The notes under the pieces: model-generated | What the model was told of the DNA's origin: nothing | Seen by the model: the letters and a program-made list of their open reading frames with translations, nothing else | Databases searched by the model: none | Translations under genes and position numbers: made by a program | Shown here: one piece after another, positions 8,533 through 16,606 of the stretch | How the letters are laid out: every line of letters begins with the position of its first letter | Numbering within the stretch: position 1 is the stretch's first letter | Origin: Bradyrhizobium barranii subsp. barranii | GTDB lineage: Bacteria; Pseudomonadota; Alphaproteobacteria; Rhizobiales; Xanthobacteraceae | Length of the DNA: 64,000 bases | Reading direction: 5' to 3' | NCBI RefSeq assembly: GCF_017565645.3 | Contig: NZ_CP086136.1 | Span: forward strand, 3,889,501 to 3,953,500

Positions 8533-9281
8533 CGTCGCGCATCGTCGTCATCCCGACGCGCCGGGCTCACTCCAACCATGCGGAAGTGGCCCGCTCGATC
8601 GGCGTCGACATCATCGCCGGCCGCTACGCCGAGGGAACGCGCCTGCCTGGTGATGCCGAGATGATTGCGATGTTCGGCGTGTCGCGCCCGGTGCTGCGCG
8701 AGAGCGTGAAGACCCTGGTCGCCAAGGGCCTGCTCACCACCAAGGCCCGCGTCGGCACCGTCGTACGCGAGCGCGCCGCCTGGAACATGTTCGACGCCGA
8801 CGTGCTGGCCTGGCATCTGGACGCCGGCATCGACAAGCGCTTCCTCAACGACCTCGCCGAGATTCGCCTCGCGGTCGAGCCGCGCGCGGCCATGCTGGCT
8901 GCGGCGCAGCGGTCCGAGGACGACCTCGCCGAGCTCCGTCGTTGCATGGACCGCATGCGGTTTGAGGCTTCCGATTCCGTCGGCTTTGCCGACGCCGACC
9001 TCGCGCTCCATGTTGCGGTGGCGCGCGCGTCGGGCAATCTGTTCATGCGCTCGATCGGACACGTCATCGAGGCCGCCCTGCGCGCCTCCTTCCTGCTCAG
9101 CGCACCGGTCGAGCCGGAGGACCGCGACACCGTGCTGCTCTGGCACCAGAAGATCGTCGATGGCATCGCCGCCGGCGAAGCCCAGACCGCCTCGGAAGCG
9201 ATGGTTTATGTCATTCACAACGGTATGCGCCGCCACGAGGCCGAGGTGCTGCCGTCCGCGGATACTGGAGAAAAAGCGTGA
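8529..9281 (+). CDS. GntR/FadR-family transcriptional regulator
   Basis: 250 residues. The N-terminal winged helix-turn-helix (about residues 18-80: DIIAGRYAEGTRLPGDAEMIAMFGVSRPVLRESVKTL) is typical of GntR proteins. The C-terminal all-helical FCD domain (LAEIRLAVEPRAAMLAA, later DADLALHVAVARASGNLF and LLWHQKIVDGIAAG) binds small acids or sugar acids and usually a metal through Asp/His residues. Its location inside the sugar transport/oxidation operon suggests control of this operon by the sugar or its aldonate. The candidate target is the dyad at 3797-3815. It overlaps both neighbours by 4 bases. Confidence 0.88.
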   Translation: MTSRIVVIPTRRAHSNHAEVARSIGVDIIAGRYAEGTRLPGDAEMIAMFGVSRPVLRESVKTLVAKGLLTTKARVGTVVRERAAWNMFDADVLAWHLDAGIDKRFLNDLAEIRLAVEPRAAMLAAAQRSEDDLAELRRCMDRMRFEASDSVGFADADLALHVAVARASGNLFMRSIGHVIEAALRASFLLSAPVEPEDRDTVLLWHQKIVDGIAAGEAQTASEAMVYVIHNGMRRHEAEVLPSADTGEKA

Positions 9282-10204
9282 CCGAACTTCGTATTGCCAT
9301 CGTCGGCTTCGGCAAGATCGCGCGCGACCAGCATGTCGGTGCGATTGCTGCGACGGCGGGCGCGACGCTCGCGGCCGTCGCGAGCCGCAACGCATCGCTG
9401 CCGGGCGTGCCGCATTTTGCGACCATCGAGGAACTGCTGGAAAAGGGACCGCCGATCGATGCCGTCTCGCTCTGCACGCCGCCGCAGGTACGGCGCGCCC
9501 AGGCCGCCGCGGCGCTCGCTGCCGGCAAGCACGTGATGCTGGAGAAGCCGCCCGGCACCGGCGTCGCCGAGCTCGACCCGCTGATCGCAATGGCGGAGGA
9601 AGCCAAGCGAACGCTGTTTGCGACCTGGCATTCGCGCTATGCGCCCGCGGTCGAGCCGGCGCGCGAGTGGCTTCTCACGCGGCGGATCAAGTCTGTGCAC
9701 ATCAACTGGAAGGAAGACGTTCGCGTCTGGCATCCCGGGCAGGGCTGGATCTGGGAGCCGGGCGGGCTCGGCGTGTTCGATCCCGGCATCAACGCGCTCT
9801 CGATCCTGACCCGTATTCTGCCCCGTCCGGTGTTCGTCACCGCGGCCGAGCTGGCCTTTCCAGCCAATTGCCAGGCCCCGATCGCCGCGAACCTGACGCT
9901 GGCCGACATTGGCGGCCTGCCTGTGACCGCCGAGTTCGATTTCCGCCAGACCGGGCCGCAGAGTTGGGATATCCTCGTCGAAACGGACCAGGGCCGAATG
10001 ACGTTGTCGGGCGGCGGTCGGCGCATGGCGATCGACGGCGAGACCGTTGCCGAGGCGTCCGATCAGGAATATCGCGAGCTGTACGGGCGCTTCGTCAAGC
10101 TCACCGCGACCGGCGCACGCGACGTCGACCTGGCGCCGCTGCGTCTCGTTGCCGATGCCTTCCTGCTCGGCAGGCGCAACATCGTCGAACCGTTTGTGGA
10201 CTGA
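9278..10204 (+). CDS. D-galactose/L-arabinose 1-dehydrogenase (Gfo/Idh/MocA family)
   Basis: 308 residues. The N-terminal Rossmann fold (RIAIVGFGKIARDQH) is followed by the EKPPG motif with Lys90. Asp168 and Asn172 (GVFDPGIN) are spaced like the catalytic Lys91/Asp169/Asn173 of the Azospirillum brasilense L-arabinose 1-dehydrogenase (309 residues), recalled from the literature. The enzyme should oxidise the C1 of D-galactose, L-arabinose or a similar aldose to the lactone with NAD(P)+, in the cytoplasm. The mutarotase and lactonase genes directly downstream supply the beta-anomer and open the lactone, which supports this pathway assignment. Which sugar is preferred cannot be read from sequence alone. 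Confidence 0.85.
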   Translation: MTELRIAIVGFGKIARDQHVGAIAATAGATLAAVASRNASLPGVPHFATIEELLEKGPPIDAVSLCTPPQVRRAQAAAALAAGKHVMLEKPPGTGVAELDPLIAMAEEAKRTLFATWHSRYAPAVEPAREWLLTRRIKSVHINWKEDVRVWHPGQGWIWEPGGLGVFDPGINALSILTRILPRPVFVTAAELAFPANCQAPIAANLTLADIGGLPVTAEFDFRQTGPQSWDILVETDQGRMTLSGGGRRMAIDGETVAEASDQEYRELYGRFVKLTATGARDVDLAPLRLVADAFLLGRRNIVEPFVD

Positions 10205-10206
10205 AC

Positions 10207-11283
10207 ATGGCTGGATCAAAAATAACAAAAGACATCTTCGGAACGCTGCCGGACGGCCGCAACGTCGAGCGCATCGTGCTGCGCGGGGAGGGCGGGTTCG
10301 AAGCCCGCATCATCACCCATGGCGCGGTGATCCAGGCGCTCATCGTGCCGGACGCCAAAGGCGGTTACGACGACGTCGTGCTCGGCCATGACGCGTTCGC
10401 CGGTTATCTCGCCGAACGAAAGTTCTTCGGTGCCACCGTCGGCCGCTACGCCAACCGCATTGCCAACGGGCGATTTTCGCTGGACGGCGAAACGGTGCAG
10501 CTTCCGGTCAACAACGGTCCGAATGCGCTGCATGGCGGCCTCGACGGGTTCGATCGCAAGCTCTGGGAGATTGCCGCCATCGACGACGGCGCGGAGCCGG
10601 GCGTCACGCTCACCTATTCGAGTCCGCATGGCGAAGAAAATTATCCCGGCCGGCTCGACGTGCGCCTGACCTATCGCGTTACCGGCCCGGCCGAGCTGTC
10701 GTTGACGATGGAGGCGCGAGCCGACCGGCCGACCATTGTCAACCTGACCAATCACAGCTTCTTCAATCTGGAAGGCGCGACCTCAGGCACGCCCATTCTC
10801 GACCACAAGCTGACGGTCGCCGCCGAGCATTTCCTCGCCATCGATCCCACCGCCATTCCGTTGGCTGAGCCGCCGCGCGCGGTGGCCGGAACGCCGTTCG
10901 ACTTCCGCGACGGCGTGGCCGTCGGCGCGCGCATCCGCGAGAGCGATCAGCAATTGCGGAACGGCAAGGGCTACGACCATACCTACTGTCTCGGGCGTGA
11001 CGGCAAGCTTGCTTTCGCGGCCCGGCTGGAGGCGCCGCGTTCGGGGCGCATCATGGAGCTCCTGACCAATCAGCCCGGCCTTCAGGTCTATTCCGGCAAC
11101 TATCTCGACGGCACGATTTCGAGCAAGGGCGGCAAGCTCATCCGGCAGTCGGATGCCATGTGTCTCGAGCCGCACATCTGGCCGGATGCGCCGAACCGGC
11201 CGGATTTTCCGAGCCCGCGCCTCAATCCCGGCGAGGTCTACCGCCATCACACGGTCTATCGCTTTGGAGTGAGGACGCCATGA
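10207..11283 (+). CDS. galM: Aldose 1-epimerase (mutarotase)
   Basis: 358 residues of the GalM fold. Characteristic segments include FGATVGRYANRIANGRF (sugar-contacting Arg/Asn), NNGPNALHGG, IVNLTNHSFFNLEG (catalytic His region), YDHTY and the late CLEPHIWPDAPNRPDFPSP segment carrying the catalytic Glu. It interconverts alpha and beta anomers, feeding the beta-aldose to the dehydrogenase encoded just upstream. The ATG at 10207 lies 2 bases after the dehydrogenase stop; a longer open frame reaching back to 8962 is only a shadow of upstream genes. It overlaps the lactonase start by 4 bases. Confidence 0.9.
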   Translation: MAGSKITKDIFGTLPDGRNVERIVLRGEGGFEARIITHGAVIQALIVPDAKGGYDDVVLGHDAFAGYLAERKFFGATVGRYANRIANGRFSLDGETVQLPVNNGPNALHGGLDGFDRKLWEIAAIDDGAEPGVTLTYSSPHGEENYPGRLDVRLTYRVTGPAELSLTMEARADRPTIVNLTNHSFFNLEGATSGTPILDHKLTVAAEHFLAIDPTAIPLAEPPRAVAGTPFDFRDGVAVGARIRESDQQLRNGKGYDHTYCLGRDGKLAFAARLEAPRSGRIMELLTNQPGLQVYSGNYLDGTISSKGGKLIRQSDAMCLEPHIWPDAPNRPDFPSPRLNPGEVYRHHTVYRFGVRTP

Positions 11284-12161
11284 TGGAAGAGGTGCCGACC
11301 TCGGTTCTCTCGGACGATCCGTGCCATCTCGGCGAGGGGCCGACCTATGATTTGAGCACCGACACGGCCTGGTGGTTCGATATCCGCGAGGGGCGGCTGT
11401 TCGAGGCGCATCTCGGCAGCGGCAGCATTCGTGTCCACGCGCTCGGCCGGATGGCGAGCGGTCTCGGGCGCATCGACGCCGAGCGCCAGTTGATCGTCGC
11501 CGAAGACGGCCTCTACATCCGCAAGCTCGCCGACGGCGCGTTGACGCTGGTCTGTCCGCTTGAAGCCGACAATCCCGCGACGCGCTCCAACGATGCCCGT
11601 GTGCATCAGTCCGGCACGTTCTGGATCGGCACCATGGGCCGCAATGCGGAGGCAGGAGCAGGCGCGATCTACGCATTCCATCGCGGCAAGATTTCGATGC
11701 TGTTCCCCCGCATCACCATTCCCAATTCGATCTGCTTTTCACCTGATGGTGCGACCGGCTACTTCGCCGACACCGCGCGCGCCGTGCTCTACGCCGTTCC
11801 GCTTGATCCGGCCACCGGCTTGCCGCGAGGCGAGCCGGACGTTCTGCTGCGCCACACCGGCATCGGGGGCCTCGACGGCTCGGTGTGCGACGCCGACGGG
11901 CAGATCTGGAACGCCTGCTGGGGTGCGGGCCGGATCGATGTCTACTCTCCGCAAGGCGAGCGCCTGCGCTCGCTGCGCGTGCCGGCAAGGCAGTCGAGCT
12001 GCCCGGCCTTCGTCGGCCCTGATCTGTCGCGCCTCCTCGTCACGTCGGCCTGGCAGGATATGGACGCCGCGGCGCGCGCCGCCGATCCGCAAGCCGGCTG
12101 CACTTTCCTGTTGCAGGCATCCGCGCGTGGCCGCGCGGAGCCTGACGTCACGCTCGCATAG
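11280..12161 (+). CDS. SMP-30/gluconolactonase-family sugar lactonase
   Basis: 293 residues of the six-bladed SMP-30/SGL propeller. Metal-binding positions of the family are present: Glu in HLGEGPTYD (residue 19), Asn in NSICFSPDG, and Asp in GLDGSVCDADGQIWNA; the RSNDARVHQSGTFWIGTMG substrate loop is also visible. It should hydrolyse the galactono- or arabinono-lactone produced by the dehydrogenase. The start overlaps the mutarotase stop (ATGATG at 11280), so either of two adjacent ATGs may be used. It is the last gene of the catabolic block before the chvE-ggu transporter. Confidence 0.87.
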   Translation: MMEEVPTSVLSDDPCHLGEGPTYDLSTDTAWWFDIREGRLFEAHLGSGSIRVHALGRMASGLGRIDAERQLIVAEDGLYIRKLADGALTLVCPLEADNPATRSNDARVHQSGTFWIGTMGRNAEAGAGAIYAFHRGKISMLFPRITIPNSICFSPDGATGYFADTARAVLYAVPLDPATGLPRGEPDVLLRHTGIGGLDGSVCDADGQIWNACWGAGRIDVYSPQGERLRSLRVPARQSSCPAFVGPDLSRLLVTSAWQDMDAAARAADPQAGCTFLLQASARGRAEPDVTLA

Positions 12162-12234
12162 GAGGCTCGAAGCCGCACACGACCAACGTTCTCGACGAAA
12201 CGAAGAAACAGTCTGACACCCAAGGGAGTAAAAC

Positions 12235-13308
12235 ATGCTGAAACTGAAGACGACATTCCTCGCGCTGGCGCTGGCCGGCGCAGCGACGATGGCCTCAGGC
12301 GTCACCGCCTCCGCCCAGGATAAGGCGACGGTCGGCATAGCCATGCCGACGAAATCGTCGGCGCGCTGGATCGACGACGGCAACAACATGGTCAAGGTGC
12401 TGAAGGAGCGCGGCTACAACACCGACCTGCAATATGCCGAGGACGACATCCCGAACCAGCTCTCGCAGGTCGAGAACATGGTAACCAAGGGTGCGAAAGC
12501 GCTGGTGATCGCCGCGATCGACGGCACCACGCTGTCCGACGTGCTCAAGCAGGCGAAAGCAAAAGGCATCACCGTGATCGCCTATGACCGCCTGATCCGC
12601 GGCACGCCGAACGTCGACTATTACGCGACCTTTGACAATTTCCAGGTCGGCGTGCTGCAGGCAGAATCGCTCGTGCAGGGGCTCGGCCTCAAGGACGGCA
12701 AGGGCCCATTCAACATCGAGCTGTTCGGCGGCTCGCCCGACGACAACAACGCCTACTTCTTCTACAACGGCGCGATGAGCGTGCTGAAGCCGTACATCGA
12801 CAGCGGCAAGCTCGTCGTCGTCTCCGGCCAGATGGGCATGGACAAGGTCGCGACGCTCCGCTGGGACGGCGCCACCGCGCAGGCCCGCATGGACAATCTG
12901 CTCAGCGCCTACTACGGCAACAAGAAGGTCAACGCTGTGCTGTCGCCCTATGACGGCCTCTCGATCGGCATCATCTCATCGCTGAAGGGCGTCGGCTATG
13001 GCAGCGCCGGTCAGCCGATGCCTGTTATCTCGGGTCAGGATGCCGAGGTGCCCTCGATCAAGGCGATGCTGCGCGGCGATCAGTACTCGACCATCTTCAA
13101 GGACACCCGCGACCTCGCCAAGGTGACCGCCGACATGGTCGACGCCGCACTCGCCGGGAAGCAGGTCACCGTCAACGACACCAAGACCTACGAGAACGGC
13201 GCCAAGACGGTGCCGTCCTATCTCTTGAAGCCGGTCGTGGTCTACAAGGACAATTGGGAGAAGACTCTGGTCGACAGCGGCTACTACAAGAAGTCGCAGT
13301 TCCAGTAA
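12235..13308 (+). CDS. chvE: ChvE-type multiple-monosaccharide-binding protein
   Basis: 357 residues. A Sec signal peptide ends near GVTASAQ, giving a mature start [23 protein letters not shown] as in ChvE/XylF-type binding proteins. Internal motifs such as [44 protein letters not shown] and [32 protein letters not shown] are those of Agrobacterium ChvE, which binds galactose, arabinose, glucose and related sugars and can also present sugar to a sensor kinase. The ribosome-binding site AAGGGAG precedes the ATG. The next genes are gguA and gguB, the usual partners. A double hairpin repeat separates chvE from gguA. Confidence 0.92.
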   Translation: MLKLKTTFLALALAGAATMASGVTASAQDKATVGIAMPTKSSARWIDDGNNMVKVLKERGYNTDLQYAEDDIPNQLSQVENMVTKGAKALVIAAIDGTTLSDVLKQAKAKGITVIAYDRLIRGTPNVDYYATFDNFQVGVLQAESLVQGLGLKDGKGPFNIELFGGSPDDNNAYFFYNGAMSVLKPYIDSGKLVVVSGQMGMDKVATLRWDGATAQARMDNLLSAYYGNKKVNAVLSPYDGLSIGIISSLKGVGYGSAGQPMPVISGQDAEVPSIKAMLRGDQYSTIFKDTRDLAKVTADMVDAALAGKQVTVNDTKTYENGAKTVPSYLLKPVVVYKDNWEKTLVDSGYYKKSQFQ

Positions 13309-13323
13309 GCTTCTTTCTTTCCC

Positions 13324-13378
13324 CTCTCCCCGCTTGCGGGGAGAGCCTCTTCTCCCTCTCCCCGCAAGCGGGGAGAGG
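13324..13378. repeat. Two tandem CTCTCCCCGC hairpins between chvE and gguA
   Basis: Two palindromes lie back to back: CTCTCCCCGC/GCGGGGAGAG at 13324-13345 and CCTCTCCCCGC/GCGGGGAGAGG at 13355-13378. They match the copy at 3492-3515. Because they are near-identical, each arm can also pair with the other copy, giving one longer alternative stem. They sit 15 bases after the chvE stop, where an RNA hairpin would favour high binding-protein expression over the transporter genes. Confidence 0.75.
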
Positions 13379-13409
13379 TGAACTAGCAGCGATCGAGGGA
13401 TGTGAAATC

Positions 13410-14987
13410 ATGACCGCCATGCTGGAGATGCGCAACGTCAGCAAGAGCTTTTCAGGCGTGCAGGCTCTGCGTGACGTGAACTTCTCGGTCGAGGCCGGGC
13501 AGATCCACGCGCTTGTCGGCGAGAACGGTGCCGGCAAATCCACACTGATGAAAGTGCTCAGCGGCGTCTACCCGGCCGGCAGCTACGAGGGCACCATCGT
13601 CTTCGAGGGCGAGGAGCGCCGCTTCCGCGACATCAACGATTCCGAGGCGCTCGGCATCATCATCATCCACCAGGAGCTGGCGCTGATCCCGCTGATGTCG
13701 ATCGCGGAGAACATCTTCCTGTCGCATCCGCCGTCAAAATTCGGCGTCATCGATCGCGACGAGGTCTACCGGCGCACGCGCGAGCTGCTCGCGCAGGTCG
13801 GCCTGAAGGAATCGCCGGATACGCTGATCACCGACCTCGGCGTCGGCAAGCAGCAGCTGGTAGAGATCGCGAAGGCGCTGTCCAAGCGGGTGCGGATGCT
13901 GATCCTGGACGAGCCGACCGCGAGCCTCAACGAGGCCGACAGCGCCGCGCTGCTCGAACGCCTGATGGCCTTCCGCGAGCAGGGCATCGGCTCGATCCTG
14001 ATCTCGCACAAGCTCAACGAGGTGGCCAAGGTCGCCGACCACATCACCGTGCTGCGCGACGGCCGCACCGTCGACAGCATCGACTGCCGCAGCGAGCCGA
14101 TCCAGGAAGACCGCATCATCCGCAGCATGGTCAACCGCGATCTCGCCCATCGCTTTCCCGAGCGCAGCGCGAAGATCGGCGCGCCTGTCCTGACCGTCGA
14201 GAACTGGTCGGTCTATCACCCCATTCATCCCGAGCGGCAGGTGATCAAGAACGTCAATTTCGGCGTGAAGCGCGGCGAGGTCGTCGGCATTGCCGGGCTG
14301 ATGGGCGCCGGCCGCACCGAGTTTGCCATGAGCCTGTTCGGCCGCTCCTGGGGCACCACTATCAGCGGCCGGATCCGGCTCGAGGGCAGGGAGATCGTGC
14401 TGCCGAGCGTCGCGGCTGCGATCGACGCCGGCCTTGCCTATGTCACCGAGGACCGCAAGCAGCTGGGCTTGATCCTGGCCGATGACGTCCGCAAGAACAT
14501 CACGCTCGCCAGCCTCGACCAGGTCGCACCCGGCCGGGTGATCGACGACATCGCCGAGCTGAAGGTTGCCAGCGACTACCGGAGCCGCATGCGCATCCGC
14601 TGCTCCGACGTGTACCAGGAGACCGGCCAGCTCTCCGGCGGCAACCAGCAGAAAGTGGTGCTGTCGAAATGGCTGATGACCGATCCCAAGGTCCTGATCC
14701 TGGACGAGCCGACCCGGGGCATCGATGTCGGTGCCAAATACGAGATTTACTGTATCATCAACGAGCTTGCGGAGGCCGGGCGCGGCGTTGTGGTGATCTC
14801 CTCGGAGATGCCCGAGCTGCTCGGTATCTGCGATCGCATCTGCGTCATGAACGACGGCGCCTTCGTCGGGGAGTTCAAGGGCGCAGAGGCGACGCAGGAG
14901 AAGATCATGCGCGCCATCATGCGCAACGAACGAAGCAACGGAAGCGGCGTGCCTGAGGCCGCGGAGATGGGAGGATTGCAGCCATGA
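13410..14987 (+). CDS. gguA: GguA: sugar ABC transporter ATPase with two nucleotide-binding domains
   Basis: 525 residues. The first domain has Walker A GENGAGKST and Walker B LILDEPTASLN with LGVGKQQLVEIAKAL as signature. The second has the degenerate Walker A GLMGAGRTE, signature LSGGNQQK and Walker B LILDEPTRGID. This is the MglA/GguA family layout and, after chvE and before gguB, identifies the multiple-sugar importer ATPase. I start at ATG 13410 (a second ATG lies at 13419); the open frame upstream reads through the hairpin repeats and has no similarity. It overlaps gguB by 4 bases. Confidence 0.92.
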   Translation: MTAMLEMRNVSKSFSGVQALRDVNFSVEAGQIHALVGENGAGKSTLMKVLSGVYPAGSYEGTIVFEGEERRFRDINDSEALGIIIIHQELALIPLMSIAENIFLSHPPSKFGVIDRDEVYRRTRELLAQVGLKESPDTLITDLGVGKQQLVEIAKALSKRVRMLILDEPTASLNEADSAALLERLMAFREQGIGSILISHKLNEVAKVADHITVLRDGRTVDSIDCRSEPIQEDRIIRSMVNRDLAHRFPERSAKIGAPVLTVENWSVYHPIHPERQVIKNVNFGVKRGEVVGIAGLMGAGRTEFAMSLFGRSWGTTISGRIRLEGREIVLPSVAAAIDAGLAYVTEDRKQLGLILADDVRKNITLASLDQVAPGRVIDDIAELKVASDYRSRMRIRCSDVYQETGQLSGGNQQKVVLSKWLMTDPKVLILDEPTRGIDVGAKYEIYCIINELAEAGRGVVVISSEMPELLGICDRICVMNDGAFVGEFKGAEATQEKIMRAIMRNERSNGSGVPEAAEMGGLQP

Positions 14988-16174
14988 CCGACAAGACGGT
15001 GTCGCTGCCCGAGGAGCGCCGGACCGGCAGCTTCATCAAGAATAATTTGCGCAATTACGGCATGCTGATGTCGCTGATCGCGATCATGCTGTTCTTCCAG
15101 GTCATGACCGGCGGCACGCTGCTCCAGCCGCTCAACCTGACCAATCTGGTGCTCCAGAACAGCTACATCGTCATCATGGCGCTCGGCATGCTGCTTGTGA
15201 TCGTCACCGGCCATATCGACCTCTCGGTGGGGTCGGTCGCGGGCTTCGTCGGTGCGGTCGCCGCTCTGCTGATGGTGACGTACAAGGTCGACTATACGCT
15301 CGCCTTCATCGCCTGCCTCGTGGTCGGCGCTGCAATCGGCGCGGCGCAGGGCTATTGGGTCGCCTATTTCAAGATACCGTCTTTCATCGTGACCCTGGCC
15401 GGCATGCTCGTGTTCAAGGGACTTGCGCTCGCGGTGTTGCAGGGGCAGTCGCTCGGGCCGTTTCCGCCGACCTTCCAGAAATTGTCGTCGGGCTTCATTC
15501 CGGAGTTCCTGCCCGAAGCGGGCACGCTGCATCCGACCTCGATGCTGATCGGCGCGGTGCTGGCGCTGGGGCTGGTCTATGCCAGCGCCAAGAGCCGCGC
15601 GCGGGAGCAGTCGCACGGGATCGAGGTCGAGCCTTACGCGTTCTTCCTTGGCAAGAGCGTGGTGCTGGCCTGCGCCGTGCTCTACTTCACCTACCTGATC
15701 GCGACCTATCGCGGCTTGCCGAACGTGCTGGTGATCATGAGCGCCTTGATCGCGCTCTACGGCTTCGTCACCCGCCGCACCGTGATCGGCCGGCAGATCT
15801 ATGCCGTCGGCGGCAACGCCAAGGCGGCAAGCCTGTCGGGCATCAAGACCGAGCGGCTGACCTTCCTCACCTTCGTCAACATGGGCGTGCTCGCAGCCCT
15901 TGCCGGCCTCGTCTTTGCCGCGCGCCTCAATACCGCAACGCCCAAGGCCGGTCTCGGCTTCGAGCTTGACGTCATCGCCGCCTGCTTCATCGGCGGCGCC
16001 TCGGCCTATGGCGGGGTGGGGCGCGTCGGCGGCGCCGTGGTCGGCGCCATGATCATGGGCGTGATGAACAACGGCATGTCCATCCTCGGCATCGGCATCG
16101 ACTATCAGCAGGTGATCAAGGGCCTGGTGCTGCTCGGCGCGGTGTGCATCGACGTGTATAACCAGCGGCGGTAG
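14984..16174 (+). CDS. gguB: GguB: multiple-sugar ABC transporter permease
   Basis: 396 residues, longer than the YtfT/YjfF permeases, with about 10-11 hydrophobic segments. It has the family motif GMLLVIVTGHIDLSVGSVAGFVGA early and FIGGASAYGGVGRVGGAVVGAMIMGVMNNGMSILG late. A central hydrophilic insert (about residues 150-215) is typical of the XylH/GguB subgroup. It forms the membrane channel of the ChvE-GguA-GguB importer, probably as a homodimer because there is no second permease gene here. It overlaps gguA by 4 bases. Confidence 0.92.
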   Translation: MTDKTVSLPEERRTGSFIKNNLRNYGMLMSLIAIMLFFQVMTGGTLLQPLNLTNLVLQNSYIVIMALGMLLVIVTGHIDLSVGSVAGFVGAVAALLMVTYKVDYTLAFIACLVVGAAIGAAQGYWVAYFKIPSFIVTLAGMLVFKGLALAVLQGQSLGPFPPTFQKLSSGFIPEFLPEAGTLHPTSMLIGAVLALGLVYASAKSRAREQSHGIEVEPYAFFLGKSVVLACAVLYFTYLIATYRGLPNVLVIMSALIALYGFVTRRTVIGRQIYAVGGNAKAASLSGIKTERLTFLTFVNMGVLAALAGLVFAARLNTATPKAGLGFELDVIAACFIGGASAYGGVGRVGGAVVGAMIMGVMNNGMSILGIGIDYQQVIKGLVLLGAVCIDVYNQRR

Positions 16175-16277
16175 GCGCAAAATCACGTCGCGGGGAGGCT
16201 CTGGCGCCGCCCCGCCAGGCGACTACCATTTTCGTCAATTTCGATCACGGCATCGCGACCGGAACCGATGCCTCGCG

Positions 16278-16481
16278 ATGACCATGATTTGGGGACTAGA
16301 TCCGGGGGGGGCCGAGCAGGGCACGGGCAGGGCAGCACCAGTGGCGGCTCATATCCACGAGATGACAGACGATGAATTTGAGGGCCGGCTTCGCATCCTC
16401 TTGCGCATCGTTTCCGTCTGCACCCTCGGGCTAGGCTCCTTTGCTGCAGGTTTATTGATCGGGGCCTTTGTTCTGTTTTGA
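16278..16481 (+). CDS. Small single-helix membrane protein, unknown function
   Basis: Up to 67 residues. The last 25 residues (RIVSVCTLGLGSFAAGLLIGAFVLF) form one clear transmembrane helix, preceded by an acidic/basic segment (MTDDEFEGRLRILL). The internal ATG at 16362 would give a 39-residue protein that contains all of the recognisable part; the upstream portion is low-complexity and may not be translated. I do not recognise a family. It lies between gguB and the FixK box of the kinase gene and could instead be non-coding. Confidence 0.4.
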   Translation: MTMIWGLDPGGAEQGTGRAAPVAAHIHEMTDDEFEGRLRILLRIVSVCTLGLGSFAAGLLIGAFVLF

Positions 16482-16532
16482 ACGAGGCGATTCACGCCAG
16501 AGCCTCGGAACGAGAGGCGCCGGCGCGTCTTC

Positions 16533-16546
16533 TTGATCTAGATCAA
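16533..16546 (+). promoter_or_regulatory. FixK/FNR box upstream of the PAS histidine kinase
   Basis: TTGATCTAGATCAA is a perfect match to the FixK/FNR/Anr consensus TTGAT-N4-ATCAA. Its centre lies 67 bases before the GTG start at 16607; a class II promoter (centre at -41.5) would put the transcript start near 16581. This predicts induction of the kinase under low oxygen. Confidence 0.8.
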
Positions 16547-16606
16547 CCGATCGCCAATTCCGTGCTAATCTCATGTGGTCGACGCAAGGGACCACGGGGA
16601 ACCTGA

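Noticed and set aside
13324..13378. CRISPR-like repeats between chvE and gguA
   Set aside because: Only two palindromic units with no regular spacers or cas genes; the unit recurs singly at 3492 as a dispersed hairpin.
14747..16186. Long minus-strand open frame opposite gguB
   Set aside because: His/Arg/Asp-rich shadow of the permease gene; no ribosome-binding site or known motif.
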